A stretch of 64,000 nucleotides of DNA from Enterococcus phoeniculicola ATCC BAA-412 (lineage in GTDB: Bacteria > Bacillota > Bacilli > Lactobacillales > Enterococcaceae): assembly GCF_000407505.1 (NCBI RefSeq), contig NZ_ASWE01000001.1:989324-1053323 (forward strand). The letters run 5' to 3'. How positions within the stretch are numbered: the first letter of the stretch is position 1; every line of letters starts with the position of its first letter. The position numbers were made by a program, and so were the translations under genes. Below the pieces are notes generated by a model, which worked only from the letters and a program-made list of their open reading frames with translations, searched no databases and was not told where the DNA came from. Of the stretch, positions 42,154 through 50,696 are shown one piece after another.

Positions 42154-42262
42154 GTCTGCAACAAGTAAAAACAATCCTTCTATAAATCAATTCTTTTCTT
42201 CAAACTTCTCCAACCTTTCTTTTCTAATCAGCTGCTGCACAGACAGATTTTTTTGCTCCTGC

Positions 42263-42970
42263 TTACGCATACACCCAATAATTGATTACTTGAGACGATA
42301 TCTCATCTTTTGTATATGTTTTCTTGTAATGACTCTTTTTAGGCGTATCGTTAGGATCATAGACTTGAATGTTTCCATCCTTACTTGCAGCTAATATCAT
42401 AATATGCCCGGTATCAGTGAATTCACCAGGAGCAACGGATACAACTACAGGGATATCTTTTTTCAGATAGTCAAGAGCGGAATTTATACTGTTACCGAGA
42501 TTTTTAAAGGGCAGTCCATAGTATGTCGCAAAGTCTTGAAAAATGGTCCAAGATGTTCCTGCACCCTCAACAAAATAGACATCCTTTGCCCAATCCAAAA
42601 TTTCCGTTGGCTCCACGACACGGTTTTGTTCTTTTGACAAAATCATTGAAAGAGTAGCAATGGCACATCCGTTAACTCCCAGTGTATTATCTCCATAAGA
42701 AAGCTCTGACCAGCGCTCATCTGTTTGAAGATTCAATGGGTAGTTGATTGTTTTTGGGTTTCTTTTTTTTAAATACGTGTTTGCTTTTTTACTAAATGAT
42801 TGCTGTGACTGCTTTGCTTGAAACAGATTCGGTAGTTGCCCATCTGATAAAACGCTTCCTCCATTTATCAGCCAAACACCTCCAACAAGCAAACCTAAAA
42901 ACACGAAGAGAACAAACGGACTTTTTTTCTTCCTCTTTTTATAGGGCTTTCGTATCTGAGTTTTTCCCAT
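42263..42970 (-). CDS. Secreted or membrane-anchored C39-like cysteine peptidase family protein
   Basis: A 235-residue protein with a basic cytoplasmic start (RKPYKKRKKKS), one membrane segment (about residues 21-39) and an extracellular domain of the peptidase C39_2 type. LNGCAIATLS-type GVNGCAIATLSMILSKEQN near residue 115 supplies the catalytic Cys, and EFTDTGHIMILAASKDGNI near residue 195 supplies the His, followed by IQVYDPNDTPKKS with the Asp. It is not fused to an ABC transporter, so it is not a bacteriocin leader peptidase; it may act on the cell wall or extracellular proteins. The ATG at 42970 has AAGGAG at 8 nt. Confidence 0.85.
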   Translation of the reverse strand: MGKTQIRKPYKKRKKKSPFVLFVFLGLLVGGVWLINGGSVLSDGQLPNLFQAKQSQQSFSKKANTYLKKRNPKTINYPLNLQTDERWSELSYGDNTLGVNGCAIATLSMILSKEQNRVVEPTEILDWAKDVYFVEGAGTSWTIFQDFATYYGLPFKNLGNSINSALDYLKKDIPVVVSVAPGEFTDTGHIMILAASKDGNIQVYDPNDTPKKSHYKKTYTKDEISSQVINYWVYA

Positions 42971-43083
42971 ATCACCAACTCCTTTATGTTTGTACAATGA
43001 AAATAATTGCTATCCTCATTTAACGCCATATTCATAAAAATAGCAGTAGTTATAGCAATCCTTAAACGTTTCATAATCATCTT

Positions 43084-43126
43084 AAAAAAAAGCTAAGAAT
43101 CTTTTGTTAAAAAGACCCTTAGCGCT
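43084..43126 (-). terminator. Terminator of the ABC-F gene
   Basis: On the minus strand GCTAAG and CTTAGC arms (43118-43123 and 43092-43097), plus AAGA/TCTT pairs inside, precede eight T. Confidence 0.8.
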
Positions 43127-43129
43127 CCA

Positions 43130-45061
43130 TTATTCCAGTTCTTCGAGTTCAAGACTTACATTTTCCCATTCATTTAGAAAGTCCTCTTGTTGTTTTCGAG
43201 CAGCTTCTAACGATTGATTTAACTCCATCAGACGAATGTGGTCATCCAACAATTCAGGTTTCACCATTTCCAATTCCAGTTCAGAAATTTTTTCATCTAA
43301 TGTGGCCATATCCTCTTCAATCTGCGTGATTTTCCGATTCAAGCTTCGTATTAATTTTTGTTGCTCTTTATTTTGATAGAACTCATTCTTAGGAGTAGAA
43401 GGGGTATGCGTTTGTGTTTCTTTTGCTAAGAGCTCGGCAATTTCTTCCTCTTCTTTTTTCTTTTCAAGATAATAATCATAATCCCCTAGATACAATTTGC
43501 TGCCAGTTTCTGATAACTCAATCACTTTAGTAGCTAAGCGATTAATAAAATATCTATCATGGGAAACAAATAAAAGAGTCCCTTCATAATCAATTAATGC
43601 ATTCTCTAATACTTCTTTATTATCAATATCTAAATGGTTAGTCGGTTCATCTAAAATAAGAAAATTTTCTTTGTTCATGGCAAGTTTTGCTAGTGCCACA
43701 CGTGCTTTTTCGCCTCCACTTAAAAGCGGAATCGTTTTTTCCACATCATCTCCAGAAAAAAGAAAACCGCCCAAAACATTTCTAATGTCTTTTTCCTGCG
43801 TCGTAGGATGTTCGTCCCACAGCTCTGAAAGAACCGTTTTGTTGCCATGGAGTTCAGCTTGCCCTTGATCATAGTAGCCAATGGTCACATTTGTTCCTAA
43901 GTGAGCAGATCCTTTAATGAACGGGAGTGTACCGATGATTGACTTTAATAATGTTGATTTACCAATTCCATTTGGACCTACCAAAGCAATGGCATCTTTA
44001 CGGCGGACATCCAGGTTTACAGGTTCAGCAAGGATTTGAAGTGCATCATAGCCAATGGCCGCATCTTCCACCTGTAAGACAACATTTCCAGAAGGACGCT
44101 CAATATCAAATAAGAAGTGAGCTGATTTTTCATCTCCTTGTGGGCGATCCATGCGATCCATCTTTTCTAGTGCTTTTCTTCGGCTTTGTGCACGTTTGGT
44201 TGTAGAAGCCCGTACGAGATTTCTTGCAACAAAGTCCTCTAATTTATTAATTTCTGTTTGCTGTTTTTCATAGGCTTTCCATTCTGTCGCAAGCTGATCT
44301 GCTTTTAATTCTAAATAACGAGAATAGTTTCCTTTATAATTTCGCATTTTTTTTCGGCTAAGCTCATAGACCTCACTTGCTACTTTATCTAAGAAGTAGC
44401 GGTCATGAGAAACAATCAACAAAGCGCCTGTATAATTTTGCAGATATGTTTCTAACCATGCTAATGTCGTAATATCTAAGTGGTTGGTTGGTTCATCTAA
44501 AATGAGTATATCGGGACGTTGCAGTAACATTCTTGCAAGTGCAAGTCGTGTTTTTTGTCCTCCAGAGAGCGTCGTAATTTTCTTATCGTAAAAGGAGGCA
44601 TCAAATTGAAACCCGTGTAAAACAGAACGAATCTCATTTTCGTACCCATAACCATTTTTTTCTGCAAACTCATGTTGAAGCTGATCGTATTCTTTCATTA
44701 TGGAGTCATAATTACTGGCATCGGGAAGAAGCTCACTGATTGTCACTTCAACTTCTCTCATTCGCTTTTCCATCTGTCGAACGACGTCAAATGCTTTTAA
44801 CATTTCGTTCCAAACGGTTTCATCTGAATCTAGTCCTGTATCTTGTGCCAAGTAGCCTAAAGTAGCAGATTTGTTTTTTGAAATCGTTCCTGCATCAGGA
44901 CTTTCTAATCCCGCAATGATTTTTAAAAGAGTTGATTTTCCTGCCCCATTACGACCAACTAAAGCGGTTCTGGAACCAGTGCTTATTTCTAAATGTATAT
45001 TTTCAAACAAAGTGTCTGCACCAAAGTAGCGGGCAATTTGATTAGCTTGTAGTAAAATCAT
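43130..45061 (-). CDS. ABC-F family ATPase, YdiF-like
   Basis: A 643-residue soluble protein with two fused ATPase domains and no membrane segment, which acts on ribosomes. Domain 1 has Walker A GRNGAGKSTLLKIIAGL near residue 38, signature TTLSGGQKTRLALARMLLQ and LDEPTNHLDITTL; domain 2 has GPNGIGKSTLLKSIIG near residue 360, LLSGGEKARVALAKLAM and LDEPTNHLDIDNK. The ABC-F linker is at about residues 245-320, and a C-terminal coiled coil fills the last 80 residues. It lies back-to-back with rex, as ydiF does in Bacillus. The antibiotic-protection role of some ABC-F proteins cannot be inferred from sequence here. Confidence 0.92.
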   Translation of the reverse strand: MILLQANQIARYFGADTLFENIHLEISTGSRTALVGRNGAGKSTLLKIIAGLESPDAGTISKNKSATLGYLAQDTGLDSDETVWNEMLKAFDVVRQMEKRMREVEVTISELLPDASNYDSIMKEYDQLQHEFAEKNGYGYENEIRSVLHGFQFDASFYDKKITTLSGGQKTRLALARMLLQRPDILILDEPTNHLDITTLAWLETYLQNYTGALLIVSHDRYFLDKVASEVYELSRKKMRNYKGNYSRYLELKADQLATEWKAYEKQQTEINKLEDFVARNLVRASTTKRAQSRRKALEKMDRMDRPQGDEKSAHFLFDIERPSGNVVLQVEDAAIGYDALQILAEPVNLDVRRKDAIALVGPNGIGKSTLLKSIIGTLPFIKGSAHLGTNVTIGYYDQGQAELHGNKTVLSELWDEHPTTQEKDIRNVLGGFLFSGDDVEKTIPLLSGGEKARVALAKLAMNKENFLILDEPTNHLDIDNKEVLENALIDYEGTLLFVSHDRYFINRLATKVIELSETGSKLYLGDYDYYLEKKKEEEEIAELLAKETQTHTPSTPKNEFYQNKEQQKLIRSLNRKITQIEEDMATLDEKISELELEMVKPELLDDHIRLMELNQSLEAARKQQEDFLNEWENVSLELEELE

Positions 45062-45179
45062 GGAATCCTCTTTCCTGCTTGTGAATTTTACCTTCTACCT
45101 ATGAGAAGATACCCTAATATAGTGTATCATATTTTGTGTAGACTCGCGAGATGAAAGCAATTGTCAGGTTTTTAGGTAA

Positions 45180-45197
45180 TTTGAAAAAAATTCACAA
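45180..45197. promoter_or_regulatory. Candidate Rex operator
   Basis: TTTGAAAAAAATTCACAA resembles the Rex palindrome TTGTGAA-N4-TTCACAA: the right half is perfect and the left half differs by two bases. It lies about 90 bp upstream of the rex start, upstream of the proposed -35. Confidence 0.45.
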
Positions 45198-45213
45198 TTT
45201 TCAAGCTAAGGAA

Positions 45214-45243
45214 TTGCTTTTTTAAGAGAAAACTTGTTATGAT
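45214..45243 (+). promoter_or_regulatory. Candidate rex promoter
   Basis: TTGCTT (45214-45219), 18-bp spacer, TATGAT (45238-45243). Confidence 0.45.
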
Positions 45244-45285
45244 GTATATATTGTTCAAGGTAATTTATTATTGGAGGTAGTAATT

Positions 45286-45936
45286 TTGAAAGATCAAGTA
45301 ATTCCAAAAGCAACAGCAAAACGCTTGCCACTATATTATCGTTATTTACGTATTCTAAATGATGCAGGAAAACAAAAGGTTTCTTCAACAGAATTGAGCG
45401 AAGCTGTTCAAGTAGACAGTGCAACGATTCGTCGCGACTTTTCTTATTTTGGTGAATTAGGAAAACGCGGATACGGCTACGATGTGGAAGACTTAATGAA
45501 CTTCTTTGCGAAAACATTGAATGACGATGAACTAACGAACGTGGCCTTAATAGGGGTAGGGAACTTAGGGAGTGCCTTGCTGAAATACAAATTCCATCAA
45601 AGTAACAGTATCCGTGTAAGCTGTGCGTTTGACGTCAATGATGATATTGTCGGACGTATTGTTGATGGTATCCCTGTTTATCCTATGGAAGATATGATGG
45701 AGCAAATCAAGATTCAACAAATTGAAGTGGCTATATTGACGATTCCAGCTGACAGAGCACAGGGAGTTGTGAATCACTTGGCAGATGCAGGGATTAAAGG
45801 GATTTTGAACTTTACGGCTGCACGTTTATCAGCACCTTCACATGTATTAATTCAAAACGTAGATTTAACGAACGAGTTACAGACATTGATTTATTTCTTA
45901 CATTCTGATAATTCGCTAACAAGCTCTGAAGAATAA
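45286..45936 (+). CDS. rex: Redox-sensing transcriptional repressor Rex
   Basis: A 216-residue NADH/NAD+ sensor that represses fermentation and respiration genes. The N-terminal winged helix (about residues 8-75) has ATAKRLPLYYRYLRILNDAG and QVDSATIRRDFSYFGELGKR; the Rossmann domain (about 80-200) starts VALIGVGNLGSALLKY and ends with a swapped helix. The start is TTG at 45286 with GGAGG upstream; an in-frame TTG at 45271 overlaps that site. A Rex-like palindrome at 45180 suggests autoregulation. Shared bidirectional terminators lie downstream. Confidence 0.95.
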   Translation: MKDQVIPKATAKRLPLYYRYLRILNDAGKQKVSSTELSEAVQVDSATIRRDFSYFGELGKRGYGYDVEDLMNFFAKTLNDDELTNVALIGVGNLGSALLKYKFHQSNSIRVSCAFDVNDDIVGRIVDGIPVYPMEDMMEQIKIQQIEVAILTIPADRAQGVVNHLADAGIKGILNFTAARLSAPSHVLIQNVDLTNELQTLIYFLHSDNSLTSSEE

Positions 45937-45949
45937 AAAGAAGTCTATA

Positions 45950-46024
45950 AAAAAGCTAGCGCAGCCTTCTTCTCATCTGTATACCTTTATACAGATGAGA
46001 GGAGAGGAGCACTAGCTTTTTTAT
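45950..46024. terminator. Bidirectional terminator between rex and the thioredoxin-like gene
   Basis: AAAAGCTAG (45951-45959) with CTAGCTTTT (46012-46020) encloses a 12-bp inner stem (45972-45983 with 45988-45999). Confidence 0.9.
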
Positions 46025-46368
46025 TCGTGAAATAATTCTTCATAGCTAAGTGTGTTTGTATGGGTTAGCTCTGTTAATAGTTCTTTCACTCGAGTCAAAT
46101 TTATAAATCGTGCTTGTCTTTGCAGCTCTTTTCCTTGTGAGAAAATCAGCACAGCCGGAACGGTCATCACTTCAAATTCACTGGCTACCTCTGGAAAGAG
46201 ATCGGCATCGAGCTGATAGGAAGGGATGTCAAATTCTTCTAAAAGTTGTTCCGTTCGTGGAAGGATCGCATGACACACGCTGCAGTCAACTCTGGAAATA
46301 TAGACCAGCGAAGCTTGGGCTTGTTGAATTCCTTTTAATGCTTCGCTTAATTGTACAGGTTGAATCAT
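46021..46368 (-). CDS. Thioredoxin-fold protein
   Basis: A 115-residue thioredoxin-like protein. LVYISRVDCSVCHAILPRTE near residue 30 has the CxxC redox motif as CSVC, and FEVMTVPAVLIFSQGKELQR near residue 72 has the cis-Pro that faces it. No signal peptide is seen, so it is cytosolic. The ATG at 46368 has GAGGAGG at 8-nt spacing; a longer in-frame reading to 46392 is not preferred. It is divergent from a YcgR/YcgQ-like pair. Confidence 0.88.
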   Translation of the reverse strand: MIQPVQLSEALKGIQQAQASLVYISRVDCSVCHAILPRTEQLLEEFDIPSYQLDADLFPEVASEFEVMTVPAVLIFSQGKELQRQARFINLTRVKELLTELTHTNTLSYEELFHE

Positions 46369-46522
46369 AAAAAACGCCTCCTCTTTAGCCAAATTTACAA
46401 GCTTTGTCAGGGAAAGTCAATTTTTTTGTTTTTGTTAAAATAAACAAGATATGTAAAAACAGACTTGTTCTTTTTCTCAAAAAAAGGTATAGTTATTCCG
46501 TTTCTAAGAAAGGAGGAAAAGA

Positions 46523-47455
46523 ATGTTTGAATTACTTCCTCATTCTGTTCTTCAGATGAGTACAATTTTTTTATCTATTGTGATCGAAGCTTTGCCTTTT
46601 GTCTTATTAGGCTGTCTGATTTCTGGCGCGCTTTATGTCTTTTTAACACCTGAACGCGTCCAAAAATTTCTACCAAAAAATAAGCTGCTCTCAATTGCTG
46701 CAGGTTGCGGTATGGGCTTTTTCTTTCCTTCTTGTGAATGTGGGATTGTCCCTATTGTGAATCAGTTTGTAAAGAAGGATGTTCCTATCTATACAGCGTT
46801 TGCTTTTATGTTAACCGCACCTATCATTAATCCAATTGTCATTTTTTCTACATTTATTGCCTTTGGAAACTCCTTCAAATTTGCATTATGGCGCATTTTG
46901 GGAAGCTTTTTAATTGCACTTGTTGTGGGTATCTGGCTAGCCTACTTTAATAAAACAGATGTCTTAAAGCAGAAAATGAACACAACATTGGAAGAGGAAC
47001 CTCCACATGAACATATTCATGTGGCGCATGCACATACAAAGGAAGAAAGCCACCCACGATTCATTCATCAAGTTGCTCATGTCTTTACCCACGGAGTAGA
47101 CGAATTCTTTGATACAGGACGCTATCTTGTCATTGGTGCATTGATTGCTTCTGCAATGCAGACCTATTTGCCTACAGGCTGGATGCTTACTCTTGCTTCA
47201 ACAAAAGTGCTAGCAGTTCTGATTATGTTAGTTTTAGCTTTCGTTCTTTCACTTTGCTCAGAAGCAGATGCCTTTATTGGTTCTTCTTTACTCAGTCTGT
47301 TTGGTACTGGACCTGTTGTTGGCTTCTTAGTATTTGGTCCAATGGTAGATATTAAAAACTTACTAATGATGAAGCGGTATTTCAGCGGAAGATTTATTAC
47401 CTCATTAGTTGGAATTATTGCGGTCGTTGTTTTTGTTTACGCGATGATTGTATAG
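46523..47455 (+). CDS. YcgR/UPF0718-type permease with His-rich loop
   Basis: A 310-residue membrane protein with about eight helices of the UPF0718/ArsP-like permease group. FFFPSCECGIVPIVNQFVKK near residue 70 is the conserved Cys-containing block (CECG), and LTAPIINPIVIFSTFIAFG follows. A cytoplasmic loop near residues 160-180 is rich in histidine (HEHIHVAHAHTKEESH), which suggests metal binding. AGGAGG precedes the ATG. It forms a two-gene unit with a TIGR03943-type partner, like B. subtilis ycgR-ycgQ. A metal or metalloid role is inference; the substrate is not established here. Confidence 0.85.
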   Translation: MFELLPHSVLQMSTIFLSIVIEALPFVLLGCLISGALYVFLTPERVQKFLPKNKLLSIAAGCGMGFFFPSCECGIVPIVNQFVKKDVPIYTAFAFMLTAPIINPIVIFSTFIAFGNSFKFALWRILGSFLIALVVGIWLAYFNKTDVLKQKMNTTLEEEPPHEHIHVAHAHTKEESHPRFIHQVAHVFTHGVDEFFDTGRYLVIGALIASAMQTYLPTGWMLTLASTKVLAVLIMLVLAFVLSLCSEADAFIGSSLLSLFGTGPVVGFLVFGPMVDIKNLLMMKRYFSGRFITSLVGIIAVVVFVYAMIV

Positions 47456-47464
47456 GAGGTTGCT

Positions 47465-48295
47465 ATGTTTCGATTACTTATTTTAGCTGGCTATTTTGAG
47501 CTCATGGCCTACTTACAAATTTCAGGAAAGCTCGATCAGTATATCAATGTTCATTACCAGTATTTAGCTATTTTATCTATGATTTTGGCGTTTGTTCTAG
47601 CGGTTGTCCAACTGATTCTTATCATGCGAAATAAAGAAACCGAGGCCCATGATGACGAACACGAGCATCATTTAACAAAATGGTATCAAAAAGCAAGTGC
47701 TTATCTATTATTAGCCCTCCCAATTATCGTAGGATTATTCTTTCCAACAATCAGCTTAGACACGACAATTGTTGAGGCAAAAGGGTTTAATTTCCCAATA
47801 AGTAAAGAATCTGTTGGTGATCCTGATATTCAAACACAGTATTTGAAGCCAGATACAAGTATTTATTTTAACGAATCTGACTATAAGGAACAGATGGATA
47901 CATTGATGAAAAAGTACGATCAACAGGGGACATTAAAAATTACAGAAGAAAACTACTTGGAAGTTATGGAGCTTATTTATAATTATCCAAGTGCATTTAT
48001 TGGTCGAAAGGTAGCCTATGATGGGTTTATCTATAATGCAAAAAATGAGCAGTCTACAGATTCCTTTGTCTTTCGTTTTGGCATTATTCACTGTGTTGCG
48101 GATTCTGGGGTGTTTGGGTTACGTACCCGCTTACCAGAAGCAGAAAAACTGTCTAATGATACATGGGTTCACATCGAAGGGGAAATTCAATCTGACTATT
48201 ACCAACCCTTTAAACGAACACTTCCATTTGTAGAAGCGAAGACTGTTAAGACTATCTCTGCACCCCAAAATCAATATGTTTACCGTTCCTTCTAA
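47465..48295 (+). CDS. TIGR03943 family protein, YcgQ-like partner
   Basis: A 276-residue protein with four predicted membrane helices at the N-terminus (first two about residues 1-20 and 35-58; another pair to about 95), followed by a roughly 180-residue soluble domain. A short histidine and acid cluster, EAHDDEHEHHLTKW, sits near residue 60. The soluble part, including RKVAYDGFIYNAKNEQSTDS near residue 190 and VHIEGEIQSDYY near residue 240, matches the conserved end of the family. AGGAGG precedes the ATG, 9 bp after the permease gene stops. Function unknown; it probably works with the permease. Confidence 0.85.
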   Translation: MFRLLILAGYFELMAYLQISGKLDQYINVHYQYLAILSMILAFVLAVVQLILIMRNKETEAHDDEHEHHLTKWYQKASAYLLLALPIIVGLFFPTISLDTTIVEAKGFNFPISKESVGDPDIQTQYLKPDTSIYFNESDYKEQMDTLMKKYDQQGTLKITEENYLEVMELIYNYPSAFIGRKVAYDGFIYNAKNEQSTDSFVFRFGIIHCVADSGVFGLRTRLPEAEKLSNDTWVHIEGEIQSDYYQPFKRTLPFVEAKTVKTISAPQNQYVYRSF

Positions 48296-48309
48296 AATTG
48301 TATACGAAA

Positions 48310-48368
48310 GAAACAGTGCTTCTTTTCATGATGACAACATTCATCTGGAAAAAAGCACTGTTTTTTAT
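48310..48368. terminator. Bidirectional terminator between the YcgQ-like and ThrE genes
   Basis: AAACAGTGCTT (48311-48321) pairs with AAGCACTGTTT (48353-48363), with flanking A-rich and T-rich runs. Confidence 0.85.
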
Positions 48369-48865
48369 AAAGGAAATTTCTTTTTTGGTTTCTTTTTCTC
48401 TTTTACGCGTATTTTAAGAATTGTCTCTCGTTTGACTTTAAAATTCCGAATATTGTGGTTGAACACTTCCGACAATACCAGTCCAAGTGCGATGGCGCCG
48501 GCAATCATTACTGCTTGCACAGCAGCTGAAACTGCCTGCTGATAAGTCCCGACTACTAGGTTTCTCACTGCTTGATAGGCAAGCCCTCCTGGAACTAAAG
48601 GAACCATTCCCGGAATATTAAAAATCGTAACAGGCATCTTCATGAAACGAGAAAACACATAGCTTGCATAGGCTACACCTAAAGAGCCTAACAGAGACCC
48701 TAGAGCTGAGGTTCCGCCAAACTGAAGGCACCCCCAGTAAAGAAGCCAGCCAACGACCCCTGCGATGCCACAATAAAACAATGCTTTTCTAGGTACGTTG
48801 GTGATAATTGCAAATGCAGCAGTTGCTAAGAAACTAAATAAAACTTGTATAAGAATTGATTGCAT
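48365..48865 (-). CDS. Threonine/serine exporter, small (ThrE_2) subunit
   Basis: A 166-residue membrane protein with about five helices, matching the C-terminal half of ThrE-type threonine/serine exporters (DUF3815). GMVPLVPGGLAYQAVRNLVV near residue 105 is the family's PLVPG motif region. The C-terminus is strongly basic (KKKPKKKF). AGGAG precedes the ATG. The larger subunit is encoded 10 bp upstream, so both halves of the split transporter are in one operon. Confidence 0.88.
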   Translation of the reverse strand: MQSILIQVLFSFLATAAFAIITNVPRKALFYCGIAGVVGWLLYWGCLQFGGTSALGSLLGSLGVAYASYVFSRFMKMPVTIFNIPGMVPLVPGGLAYQAVRNLVVGTYQQAVSAAVQAVMIAGAIALGLVLSEVFNHNIRNFKVKRETILKIRVKEKKKPKKKFPL

Positions 48866-48875
48866 ATCTTATCTC

Positions 48876-49646
48876 CTAACCTAAAAATTGAAATACAAAA
48901 GCAATGGCAAAACCAATCATCGAAGCAGTCATCAACGCTTCTGTTCCTCGAGAGACCCCTGACAGGTAATGCCCGGCTAATAAATCTCGAATGGCATTGG
49001 TAATTTGTACACCTGGAACAAGAGGCATTACACAGCCAATAATAATCATGTCCTCACTAATACCCAGCCCGATACGCGCACAGAGAATCCCTGCAAAGCC
49101 AATAAACAAAGAGGAGAGAAATTCTGCTAAAAATCGAATCCGAAAGAAGCGAAGACCTGACAAATAAATACTATAGCCAATTCCTCCTATTGCAAGCGTG
49201 ATAGGCAAATCAGTAAATGTCCCACCAAATAAAATCATAATTGCGCCACTAATCACTGCAGCACTAATAATTTGTAACCATATGGGGAAAAAAATCCGCT
49301 CTTTATCCAACTCTTTTAACTTTCGTAATAGTGCATCTAAATCCATTGCTCCTGAAACATACTCACGAGACAGATTGTTGACTTTTACCACTTTTTCTAG
49401 GTTAATCGAGCGGTTAGTTATTTGTTCCATTCGAATCGTTGACGACTGATCAATTCCTACAAACAATCCTGTTTGTGTGACATAGCTTACCAGTCGATAG
49501 TTTCCTGAAGCTAAAGCAATCCGACTCATCGTATCCTCAACACGATACATTTCTGCATTACTTTCCATCATAATTTTCCCTGCTAACAGACAGGTTTCTA
49601 ATAATTTTTCTGTCATTTGCTCTGCCAATGAGGAACCTCCAGTCAT
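48876..49646 (-). CDS. Threonine/serine exporter, large (ThrE_1) subunit
   Basis: A 256-residue protein matching the N-terminal half of ThrE (DUF1212): a cytoplasmic region (about residues 1-115, with LLAGKIMMESNAEMYRVEDT) followed by about five helices. The VMPLVPGVQITNAIRDLLAG segment near residue 205 is the same PLVPG motif as in the partner. The ATG at 49646 has AAGGAG upstream; an ATG at 49664 is possible but overlaps that region. Together the two proteins should export threonine and serine. Confidence 0.88.
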   Translation of the reverse strand: MTGGSSLAEQMTEKLLETCLLAGKIMMESNAEMYRVEDTMSRIALASGNYRLVSYVTQTGLFVGIDQSSTIRMEQITNRSINLEKVVKVNNLSREYVSGAMDLDALLRKLKELDKERIFFPIWLQIISAAVISGAIMILFGGTFTDLPITLAIGGIGYSIYLSGLRFFRIRFLAEFLSSLFIGFAGILCARIGLGISEDMIIIGCVMPLVPGVQITNAIRDLLAGHYLSGVSRGTEALMTASMIGFAIAFVFQFLG

Positions 49647-49707
49647 TTGTTTTTGCTCCTTCATTTTACTACAAAATAATCAGAAAAAGTGAACTCTAAA
49701 AAAACTC

Positions 49708-49736
49708 TTGTACTCTTTTTTTATTAGGCGTATACT
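49708..49736 (+). promoter_or_regulatory. Promoter of tRNA-Gly
   Basis: TTGTAC (49708-49713), 17-bp spacer, TATACT (49731-49736); the tRNA starts 12 bp after the -10. Confidence 0.8.
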
Positions 49737-49747
49737 ATCGTTGTTAT

Positions 49748-49818
49748 GCGGGTGTAGTTTAGTGGTAAAATCCCAGCTTCCCAAGCTGATGTCGCGGGTT
49801 CGATTCCCGTCACCCGCT
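49748..49818 (+). tRNA. tRNA-Gly, anticodon CCC
   Basis: A 71-nt cloverleaf. The acceptor GCGGGTG pairs with CACCCGC at the 3' end, followed by the discriminator T. The D arm GTTTAGTGGTAAAAT, the anticodon loop TTCCCAA between CAGC and GCTG, and the T arm GCGGGTTCGATTCCCGT all fit. The anticodon CCC reads GGG (Gly). The 3' CCA is not encoded. A stand-alone gene with its own promoter and terminator. Confidence 0.92.
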
Positions 49819-49822
49819 TAAA

Positions 49823-49884
49823 ATAAGCCCCCCTGAGTATTCAATAGTCCGTTCACTAGTTGAATACTCAGGGGGGCTTTTTAT
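49823..49884 (+). terminator. Terminator of tRNA-Gly
   Basis: A long GC-rich stem (about 49826-49844 with 49860-49878, AGCCCCCCTGAGTATTCAA and its complement) with TTTTTA after it. It is unusually strong for a single tRNA. Confidence 0.9.
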
Positions 49885-50240
49885 GTTCAATTAGATGCTA
49901 TGTCTTTTTTAAGAGAGATAGTTTTTTTATTGATTACTTCTTCAATGCACTAGCTATTCACTCAATAAAATTTCATCGCTTATTTTCTTCTACACATTTT
50001 AAAAACAACGAAGAACCATAAAGATTCATAACGCGATGTCTCATCTGCTTGCCAACCCCTAAATTTCGATAGCATTTCGAGACAAAGAGAGGATGAATAA
50101 AGCTATCTGATTTCTGAGCATGAACGCTCTGATACATCAAATAAGTGTATCGTTCTATTCAATAACTATTAAAGAACCTCTCAAAAACAAAAATATAAGC
50201 AGGAGCAGCTGTTACAGTAGCCTGTTGAAAAGCATCTTAA
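49885..50240. other. Gene-free stretch between tRNA-Gly and the lipoprotein gene
   Basis: About 350 bp. No frame with a start and ribosome-binding site, no hairpin with a T-run beyond the tRNA terminator, and no repeat was seen. Confidence 0.5.
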
Positions 50241-50696
50241 CTAGCCTAAAAAAATATCAAAATGTTTTGCCTGTTCGCTTGTAGGCTCTATTTCAAATAA
50301 CAGTCGGATTGATTGGTCATGCTGAACATTCTCAAATGTGAAGTTCAGCTGTTGACTCTCGCCAGGCGCAATTTTCTCGGATGTACCAGGTGCAGTAAGT
50401 ACCAGCTGTTCATCGTCTATGTAGGCCGAAAAAGAAGCGTAGCACTCTGAAAAAGACAAGGCTTTGTCGTCTTCATTCTCCCAGTCAATAGATACTATCA
50501 GCTGTTTTTCTTTTAGAATTACGGATTGAAAGGTAAAAGAGGATTTCTGAAATGCTAAGGAAACTGTTTCAGATAATTGATTGCCGTTTGTTGACTGGCT
50601 ATCGGTCTGCTCGCCAATTGTTTTCCACTCTTCAATAGGCTGACAACCTACTAAAAATACACTAGCTGTGATCAACAAAAATAGTATTTTCTTCAT
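50241..50696 (-). CDS. Putative lipoprotein
   Basis: A 151-residue secreted protein. After a KK start, a hydrophobic stretch leads to the lipobox VFLVGCQP near residue 17, so the Cys is the lipid anchor. The mature part has FQSVILKEKQLIVSIDWENE and KIAPGESQQLNFTFENV, a pattern of beta-strands like a small immunoglobulin-fold domain; I do not recognise a family. GGGAGGG precedes the ATG at 50696. It overlaps the end of the membrane-protein gene by about 35 bp, so the two are coupled. Confidence 0.75.
   Translation of the reverse strand: MKKILFLLITASVFLVGCQPIEEWKTIGEQTDSQSTNGNQLSETVSLAFQKSSFTFQSVILKEKQLIVSIDWENEDDKALSFSECYASFSAYIDDEQLVLTAPGTSEKIAPGESQQLNFTFENVQHDQSIRLLFEIEPTSEQAKHFDIFLG

Larger units (their letters stand above)
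41753..42262. other. Intergenic region with three plus-strand terminators and a candidate small RNA
   Basis: Only the agaF terminator (41823-41883) has an annotated gene ahead of it. Two further plus-strand terminators (42056-42085 and 42115-42152) imply at least one extra transcript, described as a candidate small RNA. A 29-codon frame MKTNESMYFLK... starting at 41900 has its ribosome-binding site touching the ATG and was not accepted as a gene. Confidence 0.5.
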
